This document shows, one piece after another, positions 30,002 through 38,910 of a stretch of 64,000 nucleotides of DNA. This stretch comes from Fodinisporobacter ferrooxydans (lineage in GTDB: Bacteria > Bacillota > Bacilli > Tumebacillales > MYW30-H2): contig NZ_CP089291.1 in the NCBI RefSeq assembly GCF_022818495.1, positions 2,559,501-2,623,500 on the forward strand, given 5' to 3'. Below the pieces are notes generated by a model, which did not search any database, had not been told where the DNA came from, and saw only the letters and a list, made by a program, of their open reading frames with translations. The stretch's first letter is position 1; each line of letters starts with the position of its first letter. A program made the translations under genes and the position numbers.

Positions 30002-33000
30002 ATGTTTTGGACGGAAGAAAAATTATCTGCAAGAATCAAGGAATTAAATCGATTCCGGTATCGGGAAATGTTTACTCTTGGTTCCTTTCAATCGCAAGAA
30101 GATGAAGAAGGAGCGATAGGGGCTCGTCCACCTTCTGATGGAAATTGGCAAACCATTCAAGTAGGCGATCGTTGGAAAGGTCGGGATCGTTACCTGTGGC
30201 TAACTGCAAATGTCGATATACCGGCAACTTGGACCGGTCGTGCCATATTAGGGATCTTTGACTTCGGTAAAACAGGCGGCGGCGGCAATTCCGGTTTCGA
30301 GTCCCTGCTGTATGTGAATGGGCGACCGTATCAAGGTGTTGACTCCAATCACCAGGAAGTCTTTCTTCCGGAAGGCTTGATTGGCGGCAAAGTATCTCTG
30401 CAATTTCGCTTGTGGTCCGGATTGGAAGGGGGAGGTCAGCCAACTCCGCAAGACCATGAGCTGAAACGTGCGGATTTGGGATGGTTGGACGAAGATGCTG
30501 ATGATTTGTACTATACTGCAAAAGCGGTGTTGGAAACGGTGCATGTGTTGACAGAATCTCAACCCGAACGGATGGTTTTGTTAACGGCATTGGATCGTTC
30601 GTTCCTGCAAATTGATTGGTCGGAACCAGGATCGGAATCCTTCTATGCATCGATTCGCGAAGCGCGTTCTGCTTTTCGTACGGAACTTCAATCCATACAA
30701 ACGCAACATCCGGTTACCATCTATACGATTGGTCATACACATATCGATGTCGCGTGGTTATGGCGGTTAAAGCATACGCGGGAAAAAGCGGCTCGGTCTT
30801 TTTCAACAGTTTTACGTTTGATGGAAAAATTCCCGGAGTATATCTTCTTGCAAACGCAGCCCCAATTATACGAGTATATAAAAAATGACTATCCTGAAAT
30901 TTATGAAAAAATCAAAGACCGAGTTCAAGAAGGACGTTGGGAAGCAGGCGGTGCCATGTGGCTGGAAGCCGATTGCAATTTGACATCCGGCGAATCGTTG
31001 GTACGACAAATTTTGATGGGCACACGCTTTTTCCGGGATGAATTTGGTGTAGAATGCAAGTATTTATGGCTGCCAGATGTGTTCGGGTATAGCTGGGCAT
31101 TGCCGCAAATTTTAAAAAAATCCGGTATTGATACGTTTATGACAACAAAAATCAGTTGGAACCAATACAACCGTATGCCGCACGATACATTTAAGTGGCG
31201 GGGAATGGATGGAACGGAAGTTTTAACACATTTTATCACAACGCCAGAAGTCGAAAATCCGGATAAGTGGTGGTACACCTATAATGGACAAATCACGCCT
31301 GTAACCGCACAAGGAATTTGGAAAGTGTATCGTGATAAATCGATTAACCAAGAGTTGCTTCTCTCCTATGGCTACGGAGATGGCGGAGGTGGCGTTAACC
31401 GCGAAATGTTGGAAATGCGTCGCCGCTTGGAAGATATGCCTGGATTGCCAAAAGTAGTGACGGGCCGTGCGGATGAATTCTTCAAGAAATTAAATGATTG
31501 CATTGAAAAAACGGAGCAGTATGTACACACGTGGGATGGAGAATTGTATCTCGAATACCATCGTGGCACCTATACAAGTCAAGCATACAACAAACGCATG
31601 AATCGGAAATTGGAATTGCTCTATCGGGAAACGGAATGGATGAATGTAGTACAGTCTGTTTTCAAATCCGATTGGTCATTGTATCCACAAACGCAATTGA
31701 ATAACGGTTGGAAAATCATTTTACGCAACCAATTCCATGATATTATCCCCGGTTCTTCGATTCACGAAGTATACCAAGATAGCAAATTGGAATATGCAGA
31801 AGCAAATGAAATTGCTGCAAATGAATGGAAAAATTCCGCAAAAACGATTGTTTCGGAACTAGATACAAATACATTCACCGTGTTCAATTCAGCTCCATGG
31901 ACACGTACGGACCTCGTACACATTCCCATGAAACAAGGAATGGAATATGGAAAGTGGTACCAAGGCGAACATGCATTGTCTGCACAAGTATCGGAAGACG
32001 GCTGGCATGTACAAGTACAAAATATGCCATCTATGGGACTTGCCACGATTCGTTTTGAATCCGAACGTAATAGTGAAGAAGATGTTCCATTCGTACTTAA
32101 AGAAAATGGATTGGCTACACCTTATTACGAACTGGAATGGAATGAATTCGGTCAACTTGTTCGTATCTTTGATCTAGAGGCTAACCGTGAAGTATTGGCC
32201 GATGGTGCAAACGGGAATGTTTTGCAAGTGTTTGAAGACAAACCAAAAATGTTCGAAGCATGGGACATAGATTTGTTCTATCAAGAAAAGAAAAAGGAAA
32301 TTACACAGCTTCAATCTTGTAAGGTTACGGAGATTGGATCTATTCGTACTGTTGTTCGATTTGAATGGATGTACAAACATTCCACGATTGTTCAAAACTT
32401 AGTCGTGTATCGCGACTGTAAACGCATCGATTTCCATACAACGATCGATTGGCATGAAAAACAACAGTTATTGAAGGTGGCATTCCCGGTTGATGTTCGT
32501 TCCACGGAAGCCACATATGATATCCAATACGGAAACGTCAAACGTCCGACACATTGGAACACCAGTTGGGATCAGGCAAAATTTGAAACGGTTGGCCATC
32601 AATGGGCAGATCTATCGGAACAGGGGTATGGTGTAAGTCTATTGAATGATTGCAAATATGGTCACGATATTAAAGATAATGTGATTCGTCTTTCTCTGAT
32701 CAAGTCTGCAACATATCCTGACACTCAAGCAGATCAAGGAACACATGTATTTACGTATTCATTATTGCCGCATACAGGTTCTTGGTTTGAAGGAAATACA
32801 GTTCAAGAAGCTTGGGCACTGAATAGCCCATTAACATTTGTGCAAGGAAGGTCACCGGAAGAAAAATTTTCTCTTTTCCAAACTGCTGCTAAAAATGTCA
32901 TGATCGATGCAGTGAAGAAGGCGGAAGACCAAGATCAACTCGTCTTGCGTGTGCATGATTTCTCCGGAGGACGTGGAACTGTTGAAATTTCGAGCGATCT

Positions 33001-33133
33001 GATCATTCAATTTTGGCAAGAAACCGATCTACTGGAACGTCCTATTGGTGAAATTTCAAATGACTCCAACATCAAATTTGATCTAAAACCATATGAGATT
33101 AAGACTTTCTTAATAAATCTCGCCAAGATGTAA
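30002..33133 (+). CDS. GH38 alpha-mannosidase
   Basis: A 1043-aa family GH38 enzyme cleaving alpha-mannosyl linkages. The N-terminal accessory domain spans about 1-235. The catalytic domain opens GHTHIDVAWLW with zinc ligands His247 and Asp249, and the nucleophile Asp359 lies in WLPDVFGYS. The C-terminal beta-sandwich runs from about 640 to the end. No signal peptide is seen, so it is cytoplasmic and works on imported glycans. GGGGGACATC-type sequence precedes the ATG. Co-transcription with ABC system 3 links that transporter to mannose-rich oligosaccharides. Confidence 0.95.
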   Translation: MFWTEEKLSARIKELNRFRYREMFTLGSFQSQEDEEGAIGARPPSDGNWQTIQVGDRWKGRDRYLWLTANVDIPATWTGRAILGIFDFGKTGGGGNSGFESLLYVNGRPYQGVDSNHQEVFLPEGLIGGKVSLQFRLWSGLEGGGQPTPQDHELKRADLGWLDEDADDLYYTAKAVLETVHVLTESQPERMVLLTALDRSFLQIDWSEPGSESFYASIREARSAFRTELQSIQTQHPVTIYTIGHTHIDVAWLWRLKHTREKAARSFSTVLRLMEKFPEYIFLQTQPQLYEYIKNDYPEIYEKIKDRVQEGRWEAGGAMWLEADCNLTSGESLVRQILMGTRFFRDEFGVECKYLWLPDVFGYSWALPQILKKSGIDTFMTTKISWNQYNRMPHDTFKWRGMDGTEVLTHFITTPEVENPDKWWYTYNGQITPVTAQGIWKVYRDKSINQELLLSYGYGDGGGGVNREMLEMRRRLEDMPGLPKVVTGRADEFFKKLNDCIEKTEQYVHTWDGELYLEYHRGTYTSQAYNKRMNRKLELLYRETEWMNVVQSVFKSDWSLYPQTQLNNGWKIILRNQFHDIIPGSSIHEVYQDSKLEYAEANEIAANEWKNSAKTIVSELDTNTFTVFNSAPWTRTDLVHIPMKQGMEYGKWYQGEHALSAQVSEDGWHVQVQNMPSMGLATIRFESERNSEEDVPFVLKENGLATPYYELEWNEFGQLVRIFDLEANREVLADGANGNVLQVFEDKPKMFEAWDIDLFYQEKKKEITQLQSCKVTEIGSIRTVVRFEWMYKHSTIVQNLVVYRDCKRIDFHTTIDWHEKQQLLKVAFPVDVRSTEATYDIQYGNVKRPTHWNTSWDQAKFETVGHQWADLSEQGYGVSLLNDCKYGHDIKDNVIRLSLIKSATYPDTQADQGTHVFTYSLLPHTGSWFEGNTVQEAWALNSPLTFVQGRSPEEKFSLFQTAAKNVMIDAVKKAEDQDQLVLRVHDFSGGRGTVEISSDLIIQFWQETDLLERPIGEISNDSNIKFDLKPYEIKTFLINLAKM

Positions 33134-33154
33134 AAGAATCGGAGCGTACGAGGA

Positions 33155-33217
33155 ATGAAGAACATGTCATATGCTATTGGAATTGATATAGGCGGGACCA
33201 GGGTAGCTATCGGATAG
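33155..33217 (+). pseudogene. Remnant (first 20 codons) of a ROK-family sugar kinase gene
   Basis: An ATG with AGGA just upstream starts MKNMSYAIGIDIGGTRVAIG and then meets TAG. AIGIDIGGT is the phosphate-binding start of ROK sugar kinases such as glucokinase or fructokinase. The remaining ~280 codons are absent: the next gene begins 66 bases later. It is a 5' stub left by a deletion and cannot be functional. A kinase would have been the logical next step after alpha-mannosidase in this operon. Confidence 0.8.
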
Positions 33218-33283
33218 GTTAATAGTTATTAGGAATCTATTATAAACTCTGCATCTATAATGATGAAAGGATGTTGGAGATTT

Positions 33284-34153
33284 ATGAAGTTTAAGATAGC
33301 TTTAGGGCAAATTACTCCCGTAACAGCGAACTCGGATGATAATCGTAAAAAAATGGCTCATTATATACAAGAAGCGGCTAATCGGGGAGCTAAATTAATT
33401 ATTTTTCCCGAATTAGCCCTGACAGGGTATAACTGTGGAGATATATTTTTTAACGTAGCAGAAGAAATTCCGGGAGAAAGTTGCGAGTTTTTTGAAGAGG
33501 AAGCTAAAAACCATGAAATCTATATTGTTTGGGGTATGCCAGAGCGAGGGTTAGATGGCATCCTTTATAACACAGCGGTTCTAGTTGGTCCAGAAGGCTA
33601 TATCGGAAAATGGAGGAAGCACGCCCTGCCAGGTCATGCAACGGACAGGATAGGATCTGGAGCATTCCCGGATCGCCGTTTCTTTAAGAGGGGAACACAA
33701 TCGCCTGTTTTTGACACAGCACTCGGACGAATTGGATTATTAATTTGTTACGATATTTTTTACCCTGAGTTAGTACGATTACTGACATTGAAGGGATGCG
33801 ACTTGATTGTTGGAATTTCAGGATCTCCTTCATTTGAAAGAAACATATTTGAGCCGATAGTGAAGGCGAGGGCAATGGAAAATACGATTTGGTTTGCCTA
33901 TACAAATTTGGTTGGAACGGAAGGAGATACGGAATATTGGGGAGGCGGTTGCTTAATTGCACCCGGGGATAGAGATACAAAAGTGCCCGGTACAATATTA
34001 GCAAAAGCTCCATATACAGGGGAAGGAATAACCATCGGAGAAGTGGATCTAACCCTGACATCACAATTTAGACCGTTATTTCCCGTTCTTCGTGATTTAG
34101 AAACGGAGATGTACCGTCAACTGTTAACTGTTCATGATAGAATTCATGGGTAA
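33284..34153 (+). CDS. Nitrilase-superfamily carbon-nitrogen hydrolase
   Basis: A 289-aa amidase-type hydrolase. The Glu-Lys-Cys triad is visible: Glu43 in FPELALTGY, Lys112 in KWRKHALPG and Cys155 in LLICYDIFYPE. Length is typical for the stand-alone family. The ATG at 33284 has GGAG at proper distance; the frame opens earlier at 33260. It follows the ROK-kinase stub and ends in a strong terminator, so it may be the last gene of the mannosidase transcript or have its own promoter near 33230-33262. The substrate is unknown; an amide or carbamoyl compound is expected. Confidence 0.92.
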   Translation: MKFKIALGQITPVTANSDDNRKKMAHYIQEAANRGAKLIIFPELALTGYNCGDIFFNVAEEIPGESCEFFEEEAKNHEIYIVWGMPERGLDGILYNTAVLVGPEGYIGKWRKHALPGHATDRIGSGAFPDRRFFKRGTQSPVFDTALGRIGLLICYDIFYPELVRLLTLKGCDLIVGISGSPSFERNIFEPIVKARAMENTIWFAYTNLVGTEGDTEYWGGGCLIAPGDRDTKVPGTILAKAPYTGEGITIGEVDLTLTSQFRPLFPVLRDLETEMYRQLLTVHDRIHG

Positions 34154-34192
34154 AAATGATATATGTGGAATGAATAAGAAAGTTTGTGATGA

Positions 34193-34224
34193 AAGGTTCC
34201 TGGAGTTGATCAGGGGCCTTTTTT
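34193..34224 (+). terminator. Rho-independent terminator
   Basis: A 10-bp stem (34193-34202 with 34211-34220, two G-T pairs) has an 8-base loop and runs into six T residues. It closes the amidase gene and thus the mannosidase region. Confidence 0.9.
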
Positions 34225-34355
34225 GTGTTCAGGTACAACAATCAAAACACATGTTGTCACAAATTCTGACTAAAGGATGAAATCTAAAAAAATATCTTAA
34301 AATAGTGTTTTTTATTTGTATTTTCGATATAATTTAGTACTAAGGGGGAATCAAT

Positions 34356-34619
34356 GTGATCTTTAGCAAACTCCAAGTTCAGGTCAAAAAACAATTCGAC
34401 GTATATACAGTTGATCAACTTGTTCGAATTGCTAGTAGATTCCAATCGGATATTCATTTAGAGTACAATGGAAAACAGGTTGATGCCAAAAGTATTATGG
34501 GTATTTTTACTTTATTGATCGCCGTAGGATCAACAGTTGTAATCTCCGCAATGGGCAATGATTATCAGCAAGCTCTTGAAGCCATTTCAGCCTATATAAC
34601 ACAACCACCAAACGCATAG
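34356..34619 (+). CDS. HPr/Crh-like protein with Asp at the His-15 position
   Basis: An 87-aa protein of the HPr fold. KSIMG places the regulatory Ser exactly at residue 46, and FQSDIHLEYNGKQVDAKS matches the centre of Bacillus HPr. The catalytic His-15 block (GIHARP) is replaced by QFDVYT, with Asp at residue 15, so it cannot act as a phosphotransfer carrier. Crh of Bacillus, which has Gln-15 and serves only as Ser-46-phosphorylated CcpA co-repressor, is the nearest known concept. The GTG at 34356 follows AAGGGGG; a TATAAT lies at 34328-34333. It stands alone between terminators. With cre-like sites nearby it could mediate carbon control of these operons; its exact role is inferred. Confidence 0.8.
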   Translation: MIFSKLQVQVKKQFDVYTVDQLVRIASRFQSDIHLEYNGKQVDAKSIMGIFTLLIAVGSTVVISAMGNDYQQALEAISAYITQPPNA

Positions 34620-34632
34620 TGTCTGGTGGTTT
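34603..34632 (+). terminator. Terminator overlapping the stop of the HPr-like gene
   Basis: AACCACCA (34603-34610) pairs with TGGTGGTT (34624-34631) around a 13-base loop, followed by a short T-rich run. The stem includes the last codons of the HPr-like gene. Confidence 0.65.
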
Positions 34633-34682
34633 TCCTTTGATTCATCCAAACCATGTTCATCAGTAAACGTTTATTTTGCTGC

Positions 34683-34856
34683 CTATTTATGATTCAAATC
34701 CACCGCGGTATCTTTCAGTATTTCCAATCGTTGTTCCTTCTTCAATTGACGTTTTATTTTCGATATGGTAATCGGATGAATCCCGGTTAATTGAGCCAAT
34801 TGTTTCTGATTCAATTTGTTTTGTTGTATTAATTTGGCAACGCGTAAAAGAATCAC
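34683..34856 (-). CDS. Small helix-turn-helix protein (57 aa)
   Basis: A 57-aa basic protein starting at a GTG with GGGAGGGG upstream. It contains LNQKQLAQLTGIHPITISKI, a clear helix-turn-helix, followed by a charged tail (KRQLKKEQRLEIL). It may be a minimal DNA-binding regulator or the N-terminal piece of a larger XRE-type gene. It converges with the HPr-like gene and has no obvious target. The strong ribosome site argues that it is translated. Confidence 0.65.
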   Translation of the reverse strand: MILLRVAKLIQQNKLNQKQLAQLTGIHPITISKIKRQLKKEQRLEILKDTAVDLNHK

Positions 34857-34985
34857 ATTGACCCCTCCCTCTATAGATAGATAGTAAGTATATTTTTGCT
34901 GGTTTATGGAGTGGTATCACAGTCTATTATAACGTATTAACTCTTTGATGTTAACGGTTTCATAAAAAAGTCACAAAATAGACAC

Positions 34986-35069
34986 ATGGCTGGGGTAGAT
35001 GTACAGTTCGCCCAGCGTGAATGGAATGACCGTTTACAAGCTGAGCTGGAAAAATTGAAGGCGGAGTAA
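34986..35069 (+). CDS. Possible 27-aa peptide or gene remnant
   Basis: ATG to TAA encodes 27 residues ending EWNDRLQAELEKLKAE, a helix-forming, protein-like composition. No ribosome site is present upstream. A hairpin (GAGTAGGAG 35097-35105 with CTCCTACTC 35123-35131) follows. It may be the end of a decayed gene; no family is recognised. Confidence 0.25.
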   Translation: MAGVDVQFAQREWNDRLQAELEKLKAE

Positions 35070-35140
35070 AATTCGTTAATGCGAAGTAAATCGAGGGAGT
35101 AGGAGGGCAACGGGTGAATACTCTCCTACTCTTCATACGA

Positions 35141-35258
35141 CTATATGTACCGTTCGGTATACAGTGGTTTATGTTGTGCTACATATTCATCATACTTTTC
35201 GACTAAACTTGCAACTAAGGATTCACCGAAAAGCTTGGCAAAGCCAAATTTTCTTAAA
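35141..35258 (-). pseudogene. C-terminal gene remnant cut by the repeat element
   Basis: Reading leftwards from the edge of MITE copy 3, about 38 residues are open, including GFAKLFGESLVASLVEKYDE and ending with a TAG (complement of 35141-35143). The composition is protein-like, and the frame does not continue through or beyond the repeat. It looks like the 3' end of a gene truncated at the insertion. The family is not recognised. Confidence 0.35.
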
Positions 35259-35412
35259 GAGGATGTTCAAAAAGTAGTCAAAACTCCACGGCGGCTTGCT
35301 TTGCCGAATCCCAAAACGTCTTACTCATGTACCAAACACGTACACTCCGTCGCCTTTTCGTGCTTCGGCTTCGCACTCCTTGTGTCTTACTTAACCACTT
35401 TTTGAACACGCA
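35259..35412 (-). mobile_element. 154-bp MITE-like element, copy 3 (inverted)
   Basis: Inverted relative to copies 1 and 2 and the same length. A perfect 6-bp duplication, CTTAAA, flanks it (35253-35258 and 35413-35418). Read in the orientation of the other copies this target is TTTAAG, the same as at copy 2, suggesting a target preference. It abuts a truncated coding stretch on its left. Confidence 0.9.
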
Positions 35413-35538
35413 CTTAAAGAAAGAAAAATAAAAAAATAGGGACATCTTACGATGCGCCAACTGTGCCAATTTATATGAAAAGAGAGTCAAAGTGGTTAAC
35501 GAAATAGTACAGGTATAATGTTACATGTTTGCTACGTT

Positions 35539-35967
35539 TCAATGTAAATTTTGGGAACGCCGAAAACGGTATTGGTTCCATTGAAAACGAATGAAACACC
35601 CTACACAAAAGCCGAGTATTGCAATGAATGCTGCTAATGCAACCATTACAGAAAACACATAACCAATAGCGATCCAGCCTACTTCAAAACTAACCAAACT
35701 TACCAGAAGGCATATGGTGGCGATCATTTGATTGAATTTTTGTTGGTCGCGATCCTCCGGAATATATGCAGATGATGGTTTGCGTAAAAACAATTTAGCA
35801 AAACGCATAACGGGGTTGAAATCAAATAGCAGGCCGAGTATACCCGCTAAAAGTGGCAAGGCAAGAATCCAGGTGATATGGGATACCCATGCAGAGATAA
35901 CGGAAATAACAATAAACCACTGATTCGTTCGAACAAGGGGACGAGGAATGAAATTTGATTTACTCAC
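35539..35967 (-). CDS. DUF4395 family membrane protein
   Basis: A 142-aa integral membrane protein with four hydrophobic segments in two pairs. The middle loop (FNPVMRFAKLFLRKP, then PEDRDQQKFNQ) and the ending GFCVGCFI, with two cysteines, fit the DUF4395 family. The role is unknown; members are often found with thioredoxin-like or rhodanese proteins, but none lies here. The GTG at 35967 is preferred to the TTG at 35973 because AAGG then has better spacing. It is transcribed alone. Confidence 0.8.
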   Translation of the reverse strand: MSKSNFIPRPLVRTNQWFIVISVISAWVSHITWILALPLLAGILGLLFDFNPVMRFAKLFLRKPSSAYIPEDRDQQKFNQMIATICLLVSLVSFEVGWIAIGYVFSVMVALAAFIAILGFCVGCFIRFQWNQYRFRRSQNLH

Positions 35968-36245
35968 AATCAATACCTTACTTTCTCAATTGGATTAGTA
36001 AGTTTATTATGGTACTATTTATTCCGTTTCGTCAAGTTTTGTTATACGCTACTGCCTATTTTTATTCAAAAATAAAAGACGCGCCAGTTACGCATCTGGA
36101 ACGCCTCAAGCGGATTGTCTATACTGAATATGACCATGTAAAAGATACAATAATCCATACATAAACTCTCAAATGTACAATGTCGATTGAGAGGCAAATA
36201 ATTTAGAATGAAAATTTTGTTGATCTATGTCGTATTATGTACTAT

Positions 36246-36308
36246 TATACTTTACATATGATCATCTATACTTTACATATGATCATCTATACTTTACATA
36301 TGATCATC
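36246..36308 (+). repeat. Three perfect tandem copies of a 21-bp unit
   Basis: The unit starts TATACTTTACATATG and ends ATCATC; three exact copies lie head to tail about 150 bases upstream of the riboswitch promoter. Each unit contains CATATG and TGATCA palindromes, so it could be a regulator array or simply a slippage product. Confidence 0.95.
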
Positions 36309-36468
36309 TGCATGACAGCCAATCAAATGTTTACAGATTTTTTGAATGCCCACATCTTCATTTGTTTGTGTGTGATGTAAAATGTTGTTGATATACCGTG
36401 ATATCAAGGATTATAAGGTATTCGGTCTCGTTATATAAATCATTCACGTAATAGTTATAATACAATAT

Positions 36469-36562
36469 TTATTGATAAAGGCAAAACCTGGGAAACTTGG
36501 TGGCGCAAAGCTATAGGGACTTCTTTCTTTTTGAAATGTCAGCCAGCTACCGTCCTCAATAA
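36469..36562 (+). ncRNA. Class-I cyclic-di-GMP riboswitch (GEMM-I)
   Basis: The conserved GEMM-I blocks occur in order: AAAGGCAAAACC, a GAAA tetraloop closing the first hairpin, GGCGCAAAGCTATAGGG, a second hairpin (GACTTC with GAAATGTC), then CAGCCAGCTACCG. The P1 stem is explicit: TTATTGA (36469-36475) with TCAATAA (36556-36562). A TATAAT box at 36456-36461 would start the transcript at P1. A terminator stem begins at the next base, so ligand binding probably decides read-through into the 48-aa ORF and the chemoreceptor gene. On versus off polarity cannot be settled by eye. Confidence 0.9.
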
Positions 36563-36590
36563 CTTATGGTTTTTACCATGGGTTTTTTAT
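36563..36590 (+). terminator. Expression-platform terminator of the riboswitch
   Basis: CTTATGGT (36563-36570) pairs with ACCATGGG (36575-36582, two G-T pairs) around TTTT and is followed by six T residues. The stem can extend by two A-T pairs into the P1 strand (36561-36562), giving a possible competition between aptamer and terminator. Confidence 0.8.
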
Positions 36591-36755
36591 TTTGTTTATT
36601 TACGTCTGTTTATGTAAATCAGAATCTTTTTTCTGAATATCTTCCCTTCCATACTACTTCATGATTCTTTCCTGCCATATATCAGAGAAGATTATCCAGA
36701 AGTTGAATATCTCTAACAACCACTTGTATCAGAAAGTATCGAGACCGGAACAGAT

Positions 36756-36902
36756 ATGGCAAAGTTTAAAAAATTGTTTCGGGGATTAAGGAAATGGGGA
36801 TCTGAAATTATACTCGATGATATCGGGAATGGATTTTCATGGTTTCAAGATGCAGTAGACTCTACGATTCATATGTTTGCAAGAATAACACGGAAAGTGT
36901 GA
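36756..36902 (+). CDS. Hypothetical 48-aa protein
   Basis: ATG to TGA encodes a 48-residue amphipathic protein: a basic N-terminus (MAKFKKLFRGLRKWG) then an acidic/aromatic middle (DDIGNGFSWFQDAVD). It lies between the riboswitch terminator and the chemoreceptor, so it would be under the same c-di-GMP control. The ribosome site is weak (CCGGAA). No family is recognised; it may be a real small protein or a remnant. Confidence 0.4.
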   Translation: MAKFKKLFRGLRKWGSEIILDDIGNGFSWFQDAVDSTIHMFARITRKV

Positions 36903-36951
36903 AGTTTTACTTTCAATAATATTTTGAAACAATCTGAAGGGGAGAAATAGG

Positions 36952-38910
36952 ATGAGAAAAAAGTTAATCGTATTACTTGCGTTTTTTAGTATTTTACCAA
37001 TTCTTTTTATTTCTATTTATAGTTTTTCCGTGAATAACCGGCAAATACAGACCGATGCAAATCAAATTAGCATGGACAATGTAAAAGCTGTTCAATCCGA
37101 AATAGATGCTTGGATCAATCAAGATTTTGACTTGCTGCATGTATTGGCGCAAAACCCCGATATTTATAACTATCCTAAAGATCATAACAACTCAAAGAAT
37201 ATTAAAACATTACTTGTGTCAATTGCAAAAGTACATTCGGAATTAGAAGTTATAGCTTATGAGAATTTAGATGGAAAGCAACTTTTCAGAAGTGACTTAA
37301 ATAAATTTGTAAATTTGAAGGACCGAGCTTATTTTCAACAAGTGCTTAAAACGGGAAAGCCGGCCGTATCCGACATAATTCACGCCAAAGCGACCGGTCA
37401 TGCTGCAATTGTGCTTGCACAACCTGTTTTTGACAGCAATAACAAAATAAACGGCATTGTTACAGCTACATTAGATCTTTCATCCTTGAATCAATTTGTT
37501 AAACAGTTTTCCAAGAATCAAAATATCGCTTATATCGTCGGCCGTGATGGAAAAATACTCGCCCATCCGGATTCGTCCATGTCTGGAAAAGACCTAAGCA
37601 AGACAAGCTATATTCAACAGGCATTAAAAGGCACGAGTGGAACGGATGTCATAGTGGATAACGGGATCAAGATGATGATTGCATTTACATCCGATCCGCT
37701 GACCGGATGGATCATTTGTAACGAAAAGCCTTATAGCGTCGTAATGGCCCAAAACACTGCGCTTGAACGAAATAGTTTTCTTGTTGTCATTGTAACTTTA
37801 CTTTTAGCGATTGGATTAGGATATTATTTTTCTAACCGAATCACCAAACCTATTCGCAAGCTAGTCGAAATTTTGAAAGAGGTAGCCGACGGCAATCTTA
37901 CTTTGCAAGTTGCTATTCATAATAGAGATGAAATCGGTCAACTTGCCCAAAGTTTTAATCAGATGACTCACAATTTACGCGAGTTAATCCAGCAAGTTCG
38001 GATAAGTGCGGAGCAGGTCGCTGCATCTTCGGAAGAGTTGCTGGCAAGCTCAGAGCAATCCACCCAAGCCTCCGAACAAATTGCATCTTCCATTCAAGAG
38101 GTGGCATTAGGAAGTGGACAACAAGCATCTGATATGGAGAAAGCCGCTCAAACCGTGAATGAAATGGCATCAGGAGTACAACAAATTGCTGTAAGTTCCC
38201 AAACCGTATCTACATCATCGATCCAAGCATCTGAAGCATCGAAGAAAGGAAATGAGGCAATACGTAAATCCCTTGATCAAATGAATCATATCCATGTGAC
38301 TGTAAAAGATGTTGCCAAATCCATCAAAGAATTAGGAGATCATGCGCAAAACATTGGAAAAATCGTGGAAGCCATTACAGGCATCGCAAGTCAAACGAAT
38401 CTGCTGGCTTTAAATGCAGCTATTGAAGCCGCTCGGGCTGGTGAACATGGGCGTGGATTTGCGGTCGTTGCGGATGAGGTTCGGAAGCTGGCAGAAGAGT
38501 CCTCCAAATCAGCAAAGCAAATTGCTGATTATATTGCGACAATTCAAGAAGGGATTCACCAAGCTGTTCAATCTATGGAAGTCGGTACAAAAGAAGTCGA
38601 TCAAGGAATTGAAGTTGTAGATTTAGCCAAACAATCTTTTGAAAAAATCGAACAATCCATTGAAGAAGTGTCACAACAGATTAAAGAAACTTCAGCTGCA
38701 ACAGAACAGCTATCTGCAAGTACTGAAGAAATTGTACGTGTGATGGATCAAATTGCAGGAATTGCGGAATCATCAGTAGGGACAACACAAAATGTATCAG
38801 CCGCAACCGAAGAACAATTGGCTTCTATGGAAGAAATCTCGGCATCTGCCAGCTCATTGGCAAAGATGGCGGAAGGATTGCAAGAACTCATTAGTAAATT
38901 TAAAGTATGA
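36952..38910 (+). CDS. Methyl-accepting chemotaxis protein (Cache sensor)
   Basis: A 652-aa transmembrane chemoreceptor. TM1 spans about 4-26. The extracellular double-Cache-like sensor spans about 30-270 and contains DLKDRAYF-like and [10 protein letters not shown] blocks ([22 protein letters not shown]). TM2 lies at about 275-297, the HAMP domain ([13 protein letters not shown]) follows, and the signalling domain has its hairpin tip [20 protein letters not shown] near 483-502. It senses a small ligand and signals to CheA/CheW, which are not in this window. GGGGAG precedes the ATG. The c-di-GMP riboswitch upstream ties its synthesis to the motile-sessile decision. Confidence 0.96.
   Translation: MRKKLIVLLAFFSILPILFISIYSFSVNNRQIQTDANQISMDNVKAVQSEIDAWINQDFDLLHVLAQNPDIYNYPKDHNNSKNIKTLLVSIAKVHSELEVIAYENLDGKQLFRSDLNKFVNLKDRAYFQQVLKTGKPAVSDIIHAKATGHAAIVLAQPVFDSNNKINGIVTATLDLSSLNQFVKQFSKNQNIAYIVGRDGKILAHPDSSMSGKDLSKTSYIQQALKGTSGTDVIVDNGIKMMIAFTSDPLTGWIICNEKPYSVVMAQNTALERNSFLVVIVTLLLAIGLGYYFSNRITKPIRKLVEILKEVADGNLTLQVAIHNRDEIGQLAQSFNQMTHNLRELIQQVRISAEQVAASSEELLASSEQSTQASEQIASSIQEVALGSGQQASDMEKAAQTVNEMASGVQQIAVSSQTVSTSSIQASEASKKGNEAIRKSLDQMNHIHVTVKDVAKSIKELGDHAQNIGKIVEAITGIASQTNLLALNAAIEAARAGEHGRGFAVVADEVRKLAEESSKSAKQIADYIATIQEGIHQAVQSMEVGTKEVDQGIEVVDLAKQSFEKIEQSIEEVSQQIKETSAATEQLSASTEEIVRVMDQIAGIAESSVGTTQNVSAATEEQLASMEEISASASSLAKMAEGLQELISKFKV

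Noticed and set aside
35145-35405. 86-aa frame running through MITE copy 3, and the same peptide on the minus strand at 24641-24955
   Set aside because: The shared peptide part is just the 154-bp repeat translated; it has no ribosome site, and the N-terminal parts differ between copies.
35955-36164. 69-aa plus-strand frame divergent from the DUF4395 gene
   Set aside because: It has no ribosome site at the TTG or at the internal ATG, overlaps the DUF4395 start on the other strand and matches no family.
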